From the NCBI RefSeq assembly GCF_900111995.1, contig NZ_FOKF01000001.1, forward strand, positions 186,001-250,000: 64,000 bases of DNA, read 5' to 3'. The notes below the pieces were generated by a model. It searched no databases. It worked only from the letters and a program-made list of their open reading frames with translations, and was not told the origin of the DNA. Each line of letters opens with the position of its first letter. Within the stretch, counting starts at the first letter, position 1. Positions 19,351 to 26,529 of this stretch are shown here, in pieces. Source of the DNA: Collimonas sp. OK607 (lineage in GTDB: Bacteria; Pseudomonadota; Gammaproteobacteria; Burkholderiales; Burkholderiaceae_D). A program made the translations under genes and the position numbers.

Positions 19351-19366
19351 TTTACCAATTGGTAAA
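19351..19366. promoter_or_regulatory. perfect palindrome, probable TetR operator
   Basis: TTTACCAATTGGTAAA is fully self-complementary and lies in the 241-bp divergent gap, 39 bp upstream of the TetR start and about 190 bp before the DUF1289 gene. TetR proteins bind such 14-18 bp palindromes next to their own genes. The link to this regulator is inference from position and symmetry. Confidence 0.6.
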
Positions 19367-19553
19367 TACGTTTAGTGAAGATTGTATATTGCTTCGTGCC
19401 TATCGTCGTAGTTTGCATTGCTGAAATGATAGTAAACATATTATCGGCCAGCCTGATCAACGTGCCTAATCATCGCACCCATCCTTCTGCTGTTATAAAA
19501 TGGAACGCCTGGTGTCAATATCCCGGCAACGCTTTACATCTTAAAAGGTCAGC

Positions 19554-19745
19554 ATGTCAGAGTCTCCTCCGCAACGTCCCGATACCCCATGCGTGGCGGT
19601 TTGTTCCACCACTTTCGACGACGTCTGTCGCGGTTGCGGCCGTACCGTCAACGAAGTTGCCCATTGGGTTTTCATGACCGAGGAAGAGAAAACCGAGGTC
19701 TGGCAACGAATTACCGCCGAAGGCTATCCACGCCGGCAAGGGTAG
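19554..19745 (+). CDS. DUF1289 domain-containing protein
   Basis: This 63-residue protein has the DUF1289 pattern: PDTPCVAVCSTTFDDVCRGCGRTVNEVAHWV, with four cysteines arranged C-x3-C-x7-C-x2-C, then W and a helical tail (TEEEKTEVWQRI). The Cys set suggests a metal or iron-sulfur site, but the family has no settled function. It is transcribed divergently from the TetR-LOG pair and sits upstream of the aryl polyene operon. Confidence 0.88.
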   Translation: MSESPPQRPDTPCVAVCSTTFDDVCRGCGRTVNEVAHWVFMTEEEKTEVWQRITAEGYPRRQG

Positions 19746-20217
19746 TTGCAGATCTTGACTGCCTGCGGCGGATTGGCGCCGTCGACGGCGAGTCACATCG
19801 ATGCCATTTGCAGCAGGCGATCGACAGCAGTGCCATCTATTAGTCGATCCGATCAAAATCGATCTTGTCTTCTCTGCAACGTTTTGCGCCGGTCACCAGA
19901 ATTGTGTTGTTTCCGATCACCAATATGACTGTAACTGAATGAAAATGATCGGGTTTGCACCGTTCTTTATGTTAAAACTTGCTGTATATTTCGGCGTAAA
20001 AACAAGCTCTGTCATAAGGGATTGCAAGAAAAGGTTACCGATAGTGATAGGGCATGGTTAATAATGTTTCTCTGCGGCATGTGGCCGTGTATAGCTTATA
20101 ATGCCGCGCGAAATGCAGGGCTTATGATTGAAATTACGACTGGAATTGCCATCGGCTCAACTCCCAAGATTGCTGGCAGAACAGGAAGCGATTTGATGGA
20201 TGTTGGAGAATGGTGAG
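19746..20217 (+). promoter_or_regulatory. 472-bp leader region of the aryl polyene operon
   Basis: No convincing gene lies here; the one short ORF (20022-20216) lacks a ribosome binding site and recognisable features. The stretch is A/T-richer than the flanking genes from about 19850 on. The best promoter-like signal is TATAAT at 20097-20102 (context AGCTTATAATG) with a poor -35, which would give an untranslated leader of about 110 nt. All 19 genes downstream are packed without another obvious gap, so the operon's main promoter must be in this region or further upstream. Confidence 0.4.
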
Positions 20218-21012
20218 ATGAAACTAGGGGGTGTCAGGTTTTCAATTGTATCTGACGCGGCATGGGCGCCTGGACTGGATACGGCTGCAGCATGGCTGAC
20301 GTGGGCCAACGATCCATACGTCATTGCGGGCAGTGGCGAAGCTGCTGTTTCCGCCATGCCTGCCATGTTGCGCCGGCGTGCGGGCGCCATGGGCAAAATG
20401 GCATTGGAAGCGGCTTACCGTTGCCTCGATGGCAAGGCCGGTGTGCCAACCGTGTTTTGTTCTCGCCACGGGGAATGCGTGCGTTCGGTAGAGTTGCTGG
20501 CCGATCTGGCGCAAGGTCAACCTCTGTCTCCCACCTCTTTCAGTTTGTCAGTCCACAATGCTGCTGCCGGCTTGTTTTCCATTGCCCGTCAGGATCAGGC
20601 CAGTCACGCCGCCTTGGCGGCGGGTCACAGTGGTGTGGAACATGCCGTAATTGAGGCCTGCGGCTTGCTTGCGGACGGTGCGGCCGAGGTGTTGCTGGTG
20701 GTTTATGACGGTTTTTTGCCGGAGATATTTGAAGAATTTCAGGATTGCCAGGAGCAGCCATTTGCCTGGGCCTGGTTAATACGATCAGCGCAGCCGACAG
20801 AGCTGGCAGGCACGGAATTGCGGAATACCGGTAGTACCATTTCTCTGTCCTGGAGCGGACAGGCTGGAGTTGAAATGGATGCAACGGAACAGGAGCCGGC
20901 AAGCGGCCGGCAATCTGCGGGTTTGGAAGTGCTGGCTTTTTATCTACGCCAGGATTCCGAGCTGATCCGCATGGTCGATGGCCGCCGATGGTGCTGGAGG
21001 CGTCTTGCTTAA
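20218..21012 (+). CDS. apeC: chain-length-factor-like ketosynthase domain protein (ApeC-like)
   Basis: This 264-residue protein resembles the short beta-ketoacyl synthase N-terminal family found in aryl polyene clusters. It starts KLGGVRFSIVSDAAWAPGLDT and contains FSLSVHNAAAGLFSIARQDQ, where a true ketosynthase would have its catalytic Cys. The Cys is replaced by Ala, so it cannot condense by itself and probably acts as chain length factor with the ApeO-type ketosynthase encoded at 33500. ATG 20218 follows GGAG and is preferred over ATG 20200. The end overlaps the next gene by 35 bp. First gene of the operon. Confidence 0.8.
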   Translation: MKLGGVRFSIVSDAAWAPGLDTAAAWLTWANDPYVIAGSGEAAVSAMPAMLRRRAGAMGKMALEAAYRCLDGKAGVPTVFCSRHGECVRSVELLADLAQGQPLSPTSFSLSVHNAAAGLFSIARQDQASHAALAAGHSGVEHAVIEACGLLADGAAEVLLVVYDGFLPEIFEEFQDCQEQPFAWAWLIRSAQPTELAGTELRNTGSTISLSWSGQAGVEMDATEQEPASGRQSAGLEVLAFYLRQDSELIRMVDGRRWCWRRLA

Positions 21013-21784
21013 GCGTGCAAACCGCTATTGGCGCGTGCTGGCAACCGGTTTCAGCTTTGTGCTGTTTGCAGTTGGCGGCTTGCTCTTGCGTGTCACGGTT
21101 TTCCCGGTAATGAATCTGCTGATTTGGGAGCGGCAACTGCGCATAGTGGTAGCGCGCCGTGTGATTCGCCTGGCATTTCGCGGTTTTGTCGGATGCATGC
21201 GATGGCTGGGTGTATTGAACTACGAAATCAGCGGGCTGGAACGATTGGAGCGGCAAGGTTTGTTGATCCTGGCAAACCACCCGACCTTGATTGACACCGT
21301 GTTCCTCATGGCTTTTGTCAAACGTGCGGATTGCATAGTCAAAGGCAGGCTCTGGGATAATCCGTTTACGCGCGGGGCGGTCGGCGCCGCCGGCTACATC
21401 AGCAACGACCGCGGCAGCGAACTGATCGAAGATTGCATCAGCTCCTTGCGGCGCGGCAGCAACCTGATTGTTTTCCCGGAGGGCACTCGCACTGCCGGTG
21501 ATGGCCAAATCAGCTTGAAACGCGGTGCGGCGAATATCGCCGTGCGCAGCTCGTCAAATGTGACGCCGGTAATAATCCGCTGCCGGCCGCCGACTTTGGG
21601 CAAGGGCAGCAAGTGGTGGCAGGTGCCGCCGGTAGCCGCGCATTTCAGCATTGAAGTAAAAGAGGATATAGAGGTACAACAATTTTTGGCAAAAGCCGGT
21701 AGCGAAGTATTGGCAGCAAGGCATTTAACTGCCTATCTGCAAGATTATTTTAGGAAAGAAAGCCAGGGCTATGCAGCAGCTTGA
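20978..21784 (+). CDS. PlsC-like 1-acylglycerol-3-phosphate-type acyltransferase
   Basis: This 268-residue membrane-associated acyltransferase has the catalytic HX4D motif in LILANHPTLIDTVFLM and the substrate motif LIVFPEGTRTAGDG. A hydrophobic helix near the N-terminus (VLATGFSFVLFAVGGLLLRV) anchors it. PlsC-type proteins acylate lysophosphatidic acid. In aryl polyene clusters a homologue (ApeD position) is thought to help build the lipid to which the polyene is attached. It overlaps the genes on both sides (35 bp upstream, 14 bp downstream), indicating tight translational coupling. Confidence 0.88.
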   Translation: MAADGAGGVLLKRANRYWRVLATGFSFVLFAVGGLLLRVTVFPVMNLLIWERQLRIVVARRVIRLAFRGFVGCMRWLGVLNYEISGLERLERQGLLILANHPTLIDTVFLMAFVKRADCIVKGRLWDNPFTRGAVGAAGYISNDRGSELIEDCISSLRRGSNLIVFPEGTRTAGDGQISLKRGAANIAVRSSSNVTPVIIRCRPPTLGKGSKWWQVPPVAAHFSIEVKEDIEVQQFLAKAGSEVLAARHLTAYLQDYFRKESQGYAAA

Positions 21785-22031
21785 AGAAGAAGTGAAGCAG
21801 ATCATCATCGATGTTCTGCAGTTGGAGGATATCACTACGGCCGATATCGTCACCGACGCGCCGTTGTTTGTCGACGGTCTCGGCCTGGATTCGATCGACG
21901 CGCTGGAATTGGGCGTAGCGATCCAAAAGCGCTACGGCATTTCATTGTCGGCAGACTCGGCGGAGACGCGTAACCATTTTGCATCGGTACGCGCGCTGGC
22001 TGCGATGATTGCCAGCAATAGAAAGAAGTGA
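21771..22031 (+). CDS. apeE: acyl carrier protein 1 of the aryl polyene system
   Basis: This 86-residue acidic acyl carrier protein has the phosphopantetheine attachment serine at Ser41 in GLGLDSIDALELGVAIQKRYG. It would carry the growing polyene as a thioester and needs activation by the phosphopantetheinyl transferase encoded at the end of the operon. Its sequence context (FVDGLGLDSIDALEL) is that of aryl polyene ACPs rather than fatty-acid AcpP. It is followed after 9 bp by a second, different ACP. The apeE name rests on cluster order. Confidence 0.9.
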   Translation: MQQLEEEVKQIIIDVLQLEDITTADIVTDAPLFVDGLGLDSIDALELGVAIQKRYGISLSADSAETRNHFASVRALAAMIASNRKK

Positions 22032-22040
22032 CGGTGTGAA

Positions 22041-22313
22041 ATGATATTGACCAACTCCATGAGCAAGGAAGAAATTTACCTGTGGCTGGTGAATGTGTTG
22101 CATGAAATGTTCGAAGTCGACAAGGACCGGGTGACGCCGCAAGCCAATCTGTATACGGATCTGGATATCGATAGCATCGATGCGGTAGATCTGGTGGTCA
22201 AGCTCAAGCAGCTTACCGGCAAGCGTTTGCAGCCCGATGTGTTCAAGGCCGTCCGTACCGTGCAAGACGTGGTCGACGCGCTGGCCGACTTGCTGGCAGA
22301 GGATGGCAAGTAA
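22041..22313 (+). CDS. apeF: acyl carrier protein 2 of the aryl polyene system
   Basis: A second acyl carrier protein (90 residues; 84 if ATG 22059 is used) has the modified serine at position 45 in TDLDIDSIDAVDLVVKLKQLTG. It differs clearly from ACP1. In the studied Xenorhabdus pathway two ACPs share starter loading and chain elongation. Codon use and packing match the neighbours. The gap to the next gene, 24 bp, is the largest in the operon. Confidence 0.9.
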   Translation: MILTNSMSKEEIYLWLVNVLHEMFEVDKDRVTPQANLYTDLDIDSIDAVDLVVKLKQLTGKRLQPDVFKAVRTVQDVVDALADLLAEDGK

Positions 22314-22337
22314 GATTGCCAGGGATCTTCAGACAGG

Positions 22338-22970
22338 ATGCAGAATATACCCGATAGCAAGCTCAAGTTCAGGCTTATGCGCTTTTTCCCCACCCTGGTG
22401 AGCTTGCTGGTCACCTTGCTCTATCCGCTCGCGATCTGGTTCGGACACGGGCGGGTCGAGCCGCGCTTGCTGGCGCTGTTGCTGGTGGTGGCCGCCGCTA
22501 CCCGCCTGCCGACCCTGAAACTGAATCGCGCCAGCCGCTGGTGGCTGGCCGGCGCCTTGCTGTTGGCGGCGCTGGCGATATGGAACAATGCTTTGCTGCC
22601 GTTGAAGCTATATCCGGTGCTGGTCAATCTCGGCATGCTGGTGGTGTTCGGCTACAGTTTGCATGCGCCGCCATCGGTGATTGAACGCATGGCCCGCCTG
22701 AGCGATCCGGCTTTACCGGCCTACGCGATTGCTTATACGCGCCGGGTTACCCAGGTATGGTGCGTCTTTTTCGTCATCAATGGCACGTTGGCCCTGCTGA
22801 CAGCCATCTGGGCCTCTGCCGCCGTCTGGTCGTTCTACAACGGCGTCATGGCTTATGTGCTGATGGGGTGCTTGTTTGCCGGTGAATATCTGGTGCGGAT
22901 CATTGTCCGGCGCCGTCATCGTCGACTCGATGCACAACAGGCCGGGCAAGCGGATGGGCAACATGTTTAA
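22338..22970 (+). CDS. integral membrane protein of the aryl polyene cluster (ApeG-like)
   Basis: This 210-residue protein has about five to six hydrophobic helices (for example TLVSLLVTLLYPLAIWFG, LYPVLVNLGMLVVFGYSLH, WCVFFVINGTLALLTAIW) and a basic C-terminus. It belongs to the COG4648-like membrane proteins that accompany aryl polyene acyl-CoA/ACP ligases. No enzymatic motif is visible, and a role in membrane tethering or export is a guess. Its stop codon lies inside the start region of the next gene. Confidence 0.75.
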   Translation: MQNIPDSKLKFRLMRFFPTLVSLLVTLLYPLAIWFGHGRVEPRLLALLLVVAAATRLPTLKLNRASRWWLAGALLLAALAIWNNALLPLKLYPVLVNLGMLVVFGYSLHAPPSVIERMARLSDPALPAYAIAYTRRVTQVWCVFFVINGTLALLTAIWASAAVWSFYNGVMAYVLMGCLFAGEYLVRIIVRRRHRRLDAQQAGQADGQHV

Positions 22971-24816
22971 TCCTCCTGATTTGCTGACGTTACTGAGTGC
23001 GCCATCCGGTCGCAATCCAGGGCAGGTGCAGGGCCAGAAGCAGGGCCAAGAGCGCGAGCGCCCGTTCGCATGGCGCGACGGCAAGCCGCTCAGCCATGCC
23101 TGGCTGGTTACGCAGGTTGCCGCCTGGCGGCGCTTGCTGTCGCGTCAGGCAGGATCGCGCTTCGCCTTGTATTCAAGCGACAGCGCCACCTTTGCCTGCA
23201 TCTTGCTGGGCGCATGGCAAGCCGACAAGACGATTTATTTGCCGGGCGACGTGCTGCCTGCCACCTGCGCCAATCTGAGCGCGCTGGTAGATGGCTACCT
23301 GGGTGAATTCCCGCCCCAATATGCGCCGTTGGCCCTCGATATCGACGACGCTAATGCTAACGATGGCCATAACCATAGCCACGCAGAACCCGAATTCAAA
23401 GCGTTGTTGCCGGATTTTCCCGGATTGGTGATCTATACCTCGGGTAGCACCGGCGAGCCGCAAGCCGTACCGAAATTTTTGTCTCAACTGGCCACCGAAG
23501 TGGCGTCTCTGGAACAGTTGTTTGGCTCCAGAATCGGCAACGCCGATGTCGTCTCCACGGTCTCGCACCAGCATATTTACGGATTACTGTTCAAGATACT
23601 GTGGCCCTTGACCAACGGCCGTGTAATACACGCGCAGCAAATCGCTTATCTGGAAGAGCTTCAGCCGCAGCCTGAAGGCAAACCGGTCATCCTGATATCA
23701 AGTCCTGCCCACCTGAGGCGGCTGCCCGGCACGTTTACACGTGATCAGGTTGCTTCGATACGCGCCATATTTTCATCCGGCGGTCCGTTGGTGGCAGAGG
23801 TTGCCGTGGCTGCCGGGGCGCTGTTGGGATCGATCCCGGTTGAGGTGTACGGTAGTTCTGAAACCGGTGGCGTGGCCTGGCGCCAACGTGTCGTCGGCGC
23901 AGACGACAGCTGGCAAGTGATGCCTGCGATTACCTGGCGCGTCGGCGTTAACGACGACGTGCTTGAAATCTGCTCGCCGCATTTGCCCGACTCCGATTGG
24001 TACGCATTGGCTGATCAGGTGCAGCTTATCGACCCGCAACGCTTTCGTTTGAAAGGGCGCGTCGATCGTATCGTCAAAGTCGAAGAAAAACGCATTTCTC
24101 TGGATGGGTTGGAACGGCAGCTGAAGGCTATGAAGCAAGTGGCAGATGCGCGCGTTTTGTTGATCGGGCAGCCAGAGTTGCAGCATACGTCGCAACATGA
24201 GTCTCGACAACGACAGCGGATTGCCGCCTTCGTTGTGCCGTCCGCTGCCGGCCTGCAAGTTCTGGCAACGCAGGGCAAGCTGGCCTTGAATCGCATGCTG
24301 CGCAACGGTATGGCGCATGCGGTGGAAGCGGTTGCGTTGCCGCGTAGCTGGCGTTATCTGGACGCGATGCCGGTCAACGCGCAAGGCAAGACCACCCGCG
24401 CCGATTTGCTGGCGCTGCTGGAATCGCCGGCGCCGGCCAGCTCAAACCCGGCCGAGCTTCCGCGCAAGCCGCTGGTGCGCATGCTGGAACAGGAAACCGA
24501 TCGCGTATTGCTGGAGTTGACAGTGCCAGCCGATCTCCTGTATTTCGACGGCCACTTTGATGGTGCCTCGATTTTGCCTGGCGTAGTGCAACTCGATTGG
24601 GCGATCAGCTATGGACGCCAGTATTTTCCATTGGCGCCGCATTTCCGCGGCATGCTCGGCTTGAAATTTCAACGTGTGATTTTGCCGGGCGCGGTAGTAC
24701 AACTGGAGTTGCTGCACGATACTCAAAAAAGCAGCCTGGCGTTTCGCATGATGTCGGCAGCCGGACCGCATGCCAGCGGCCGCATCACGTTTGGAGCGGG
24801 CCATGCAGCAAGCTGA
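22963..24816 (+). CDS. fused starter acyl-ACP ligase and 3-hydroxyacyl-ACP dehydratase (ApeH-ApeI-like)
   Basis: This 617-residue fusion has an adenylate-forming domain at about 1-500 with the AMP-binding P-loop VIYTSGSTGEPQAVPK, YGSSETGGVAWRQ, and the hinge RFRLKGRVDRIVKVEEKRISLDGLE. It probably activates the aromatic starter acid. After an Ala/Pro linker comes a hotdog dehydratase domain at about 520-617 (LYFDGHFDGASILPGVVQLDWA), which keeps the FabA/FabZ-type His in GHFxGxxILPG. In other clusters these are two genes. The frame is open back to 22876. ATG 22963 (overlapping the previous stop by 8 bp) or in-frame ATG 22954 are the likely starts. Confidence 0.87.
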   Translation: MFNPPDLLTLLSAPSGRNPGQVQGQKQGQERERPFAWRDGKPLSHAWLVTQVAAWRRLLSRQAGSRFALYSSDSATFACILLGAWQADKTIYLPGDVLPATCANLSALVDGYLGEFPPQYAPLALDIDDANANDGHNHSHAEPEFKALLPDFPGLVIYTSGSTGEPQAVPKFLSQLATEVASLEQLFGSRIGNADVVSTVSHQHIYGLLFKILWPLTNGRVIHAQQIAYLEELQPQPEGKPVILISSPAHLRRLPGTFTRDQVASIRAIFSSGGPLVAEVAVAAGALLGSIPVEVYGSSETGGVAWRQRVVGADDSWQVMPAITWRVGVNDDVLEICSPHLPDSDWYALADQVQLIDPQRFRLKGRVDRIVKVEEKRISLDGLERQLKAMKQVADARVLLIGQPELQHTSQHESRQRQRIAAFVVPSAAGLQVLATQGKLALNRMLRNGMAHAVEAVALPRSWRYLDAMPVNAQGKTTRADLLALLESPAPASSNPAELPRKPLVRMLEQETDRVLLELTVPADLLYFDGHFDGASILPGVVQLDWAISYGRQYFPLAPHFRGMLGLKFQRVILPGAVVQLELLHDTQKSSLAFRMMSAAGPHASGRITFGAGHAAS

Positions 24817-25570
24817 ATTCAGGCCATGCGCGGTGATCCCGGTCTACGACCATGAACATGCCATCGGTACGGTGCTGGCGGCAGTACTGGCACACGACTT
24901 GCCTTGCGTACTGGTGGACGATGCCAGTTCGGCCTCGTGTGCGGCGGTGCTGGATGAATTGGCAGCCGCTCATCCGGGGGAGGTCACCTTGTTGCGCCAT
25001 GCAGTCAATCGCGGCAAGGGCGGCGCCGTGTTGACGGGTGTCCGGCATGTTGCTGCAGCAGGCTACAGCCACGTGCTGCAGATCGATGCCGACGGCCAGC
25101 ACAGCACCGACGACATCCCGCGGTTTTTGCAGCAGGCCGCTGCCCAGCCGCAAAGCGTGATCGCCGGTTGTCCGCAATATGACGATAGCGTGCCGTCGGT
25201 GCGTTTTTATGGGCGCTATCTGACGCACGTCTGGGTCTGGATCAATACCTTGTCGTTGGATATCAAGGACTCGATGTGCGGATTCCGCGTGTATCCCTTG
25301 CCGTCCCTGATGCACCTGGTGCGGCGCAGGCACATCGGCGAACGGATGGATTTCGATACCGAGGTGCTGGTGCGTTTGTACTGGGATGGCGTGCCAGTCG
25401 TCAATCTGCCGACGCGCGTGACTTACCCCATGGACGGTGTATCGCATTTCCGCGTTGGCCGCGACAATCTGCTGATCTCGCGTATGCACGCGACCTTGTT
25501 CCTTGGCATGCTGATACGTGCGCCGCGCTTGCTAGGGCGTCGTCTGTGGTTGGCGCGAGGCCGATCTTGA
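24803..25570 (+). CDS. family 2 glycosyltransferase
   Basis: This 255-residue GT2 enzyme has the nucleotide-sugar fold (CAVIPVYDHEHAIGTVLAAVL, VLVDDASSASC) and the DxD-type metal site in LQIDADGQHSTDDIPRFL. It resembles the dolichyl-phosphate mannosyltransferase-like GT half of ApeJ, which in other clusters is fused to an acyltransferase. Here the two halves are separate genes. GGAG (24792-24795) supports the ATG at 24803, overlapping the previous gene by 14 bp. It probably adds a sugar during assembly of the lipid anchor; the sugar is unknown. Confidence 0.87.
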   Translation: MQQAEFRPCAVIPVYDHEHAIGTVLAAVLAHDLPCVLVDDASSASCAAVLDELAAAHPGEVTLLRHAVNRGKGGAVLTGVRHVAAAGYSHVLQIDADGQHSTDDIPRFLQQAAAQPQSVIAGCPQYDDSVPSVRFYGRYLTHVWVWINTLSLDIKDSMCGFRVYPLPSLMHLVRRRHIGERMDFDTEVLVRLYWDGVPVVNLPTRVTYPMDGVSHFRVGRDNLLISRMHATLFLGMLIRAPRLLGRRLWLARGRS

Positions 25571-26529
25571 GCGCCAGCCAGCAACATTGGGCGCAGATCA
25601 ACGAAGCCAGCTTCGTGGGTGGCATGCGGCTGTTGTTCGCGATCTACCGGATCGCCGGCCGCTGGCCGTTTCGCCTGGTTCTGTACCCGGTGCTAGTCTG
25701 GTATTTGCTGAGGAAGCCGGCCGCCCGCCGCGCTTCCATGCTTTATTTGCAGCGGCTTTGCGATTTCAGTCCGGCCGTGGCCAGGCTTAACCGGATTCGA
25801 CCGGACTGGCGCGGGGTGTTCCGGCATTTTGCTGCGTTTGCCGAAAATATCCTCGACAAGATGTTGTTGTGGGGCGGCTTGTTCAAGACTGCCGACGTGG
25901 TTTCGTTCGGCCGCGAGCAGATCCAGCAAAGCATACAGGCGCAACGTGGCGGCCTGCTGATTTGTGCGCATCTGGGCAATCTTGAGTTGTGCCGGGTGCT
26001 GTCGCGCCAGCATCACGCGTTACGCATTACGGTGCTGGTGCATACCAAGCACGCCCAGGCGTTTAACCGGCTGTTGGCCAAACTTGATCCGGACAGCCAG
26101 TTGAACCTGATGCAGGTTACCGAGATGACACCCGCTACCGCCATGCTGCTGGCGGAGAAAGTAGGGCGCGGCGAGTTTGTCGCGATTGCCGGCGATCGTA
26201 TCCCGGTGGCGGCCGTGCCACGCGTCGCATATGCCTCATTCCTGGGCGAAAAGGCGGCCTTCCCGGTTGGCCCGTATGTATTGGCCAGCCTGTTGCAGTG
26301 CCCCGTCTACCTGCTGTTCTCGATGACAAAAAACGGCCGCTCCGAATGTCATTTCGAATTGTTTCGGGAAACGATTCAACTACCGCGCAAGAGCCGCGAT
26401 GAAGTCTTCCATGAACTGGCCGCCGCCTATGCGGCAAGGCTGGAGCATTTTTGCTTGAAAGCTCCGCTGCAATGGTTCAATTTTTACGATTTTTGGCATT
26501 TATCCGGGTACAAAGATGCATCTCGCTGA
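25567..26529 (+). CDS. LpxL/HtrB-like lysophospholipid acyltransferase
   Basis: This 320-residue acyltransferase of the lipid A late-acyltransferase type has the catalytic HX4E motif at His135-Glu140 (CAHLGNLELCR). Near the N-terminus is a hydrophobic helix (WPFRLVLYPVLVWYLL). The frame is open 291 bp further upstream inside the GT2 gene, but the family N-terminus begins near SASQQHWAQINEASF. TTG 25567 overlaps the GT2 stop as TTGA. Such proteins move acyl chains from ACP to a sugar lipid, here plausibly the polyene or the anchor fatty acid. Confidence 0.83.
   Translation: MSASQQHWAQINEASFVGGMRLLFAIYRIAGRWPFRLVLYPVLVWYLLRKPAARRASMLYLQRLCDFSPAVARLNRIRPDWRGVFRHFAAFAENILDKMLLWGGLFKTADVVSFGREQIQQSIQAQRGGLLICAHLGNLELCRVLSRQHHALRITVLVHTKHAQAFNRLLAKLDPDSQLNLMQVTEMTPATAMLLAEKVGRGEFVAIAGDRIPVAAVPRVAYASFLGEKAAFPVGPYVLASLLQCPVYLLFSMTKNGRSECHFELFRETIQLPRKSRDEVFHELAAAYAARLEHFCLKAPLQWFNFYDFWHLSGYKDASR

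Noticed and set aside
20022-20216. 64-codon ORF just before the aryl polyene operon
   Set aside because: No Shine-Dalgarno and no family resemblance; it lies in the presumed promoter/leader region.
22876-22962. 29-codon upstream extension of the ligase-dehydratase
   Set aside because: It lies inside the preceding membrane protein gene and adds no conserved sequence; ATG 22954 or 22963 is better.
25276-25566. 97-codon N-terminal extension of the LpxL-like acyltransferase
   Set aside because: It overlaps the GT2 gene in another frame and is Arg/Ala-rich; TTG 25567 matches the family N-terminus.
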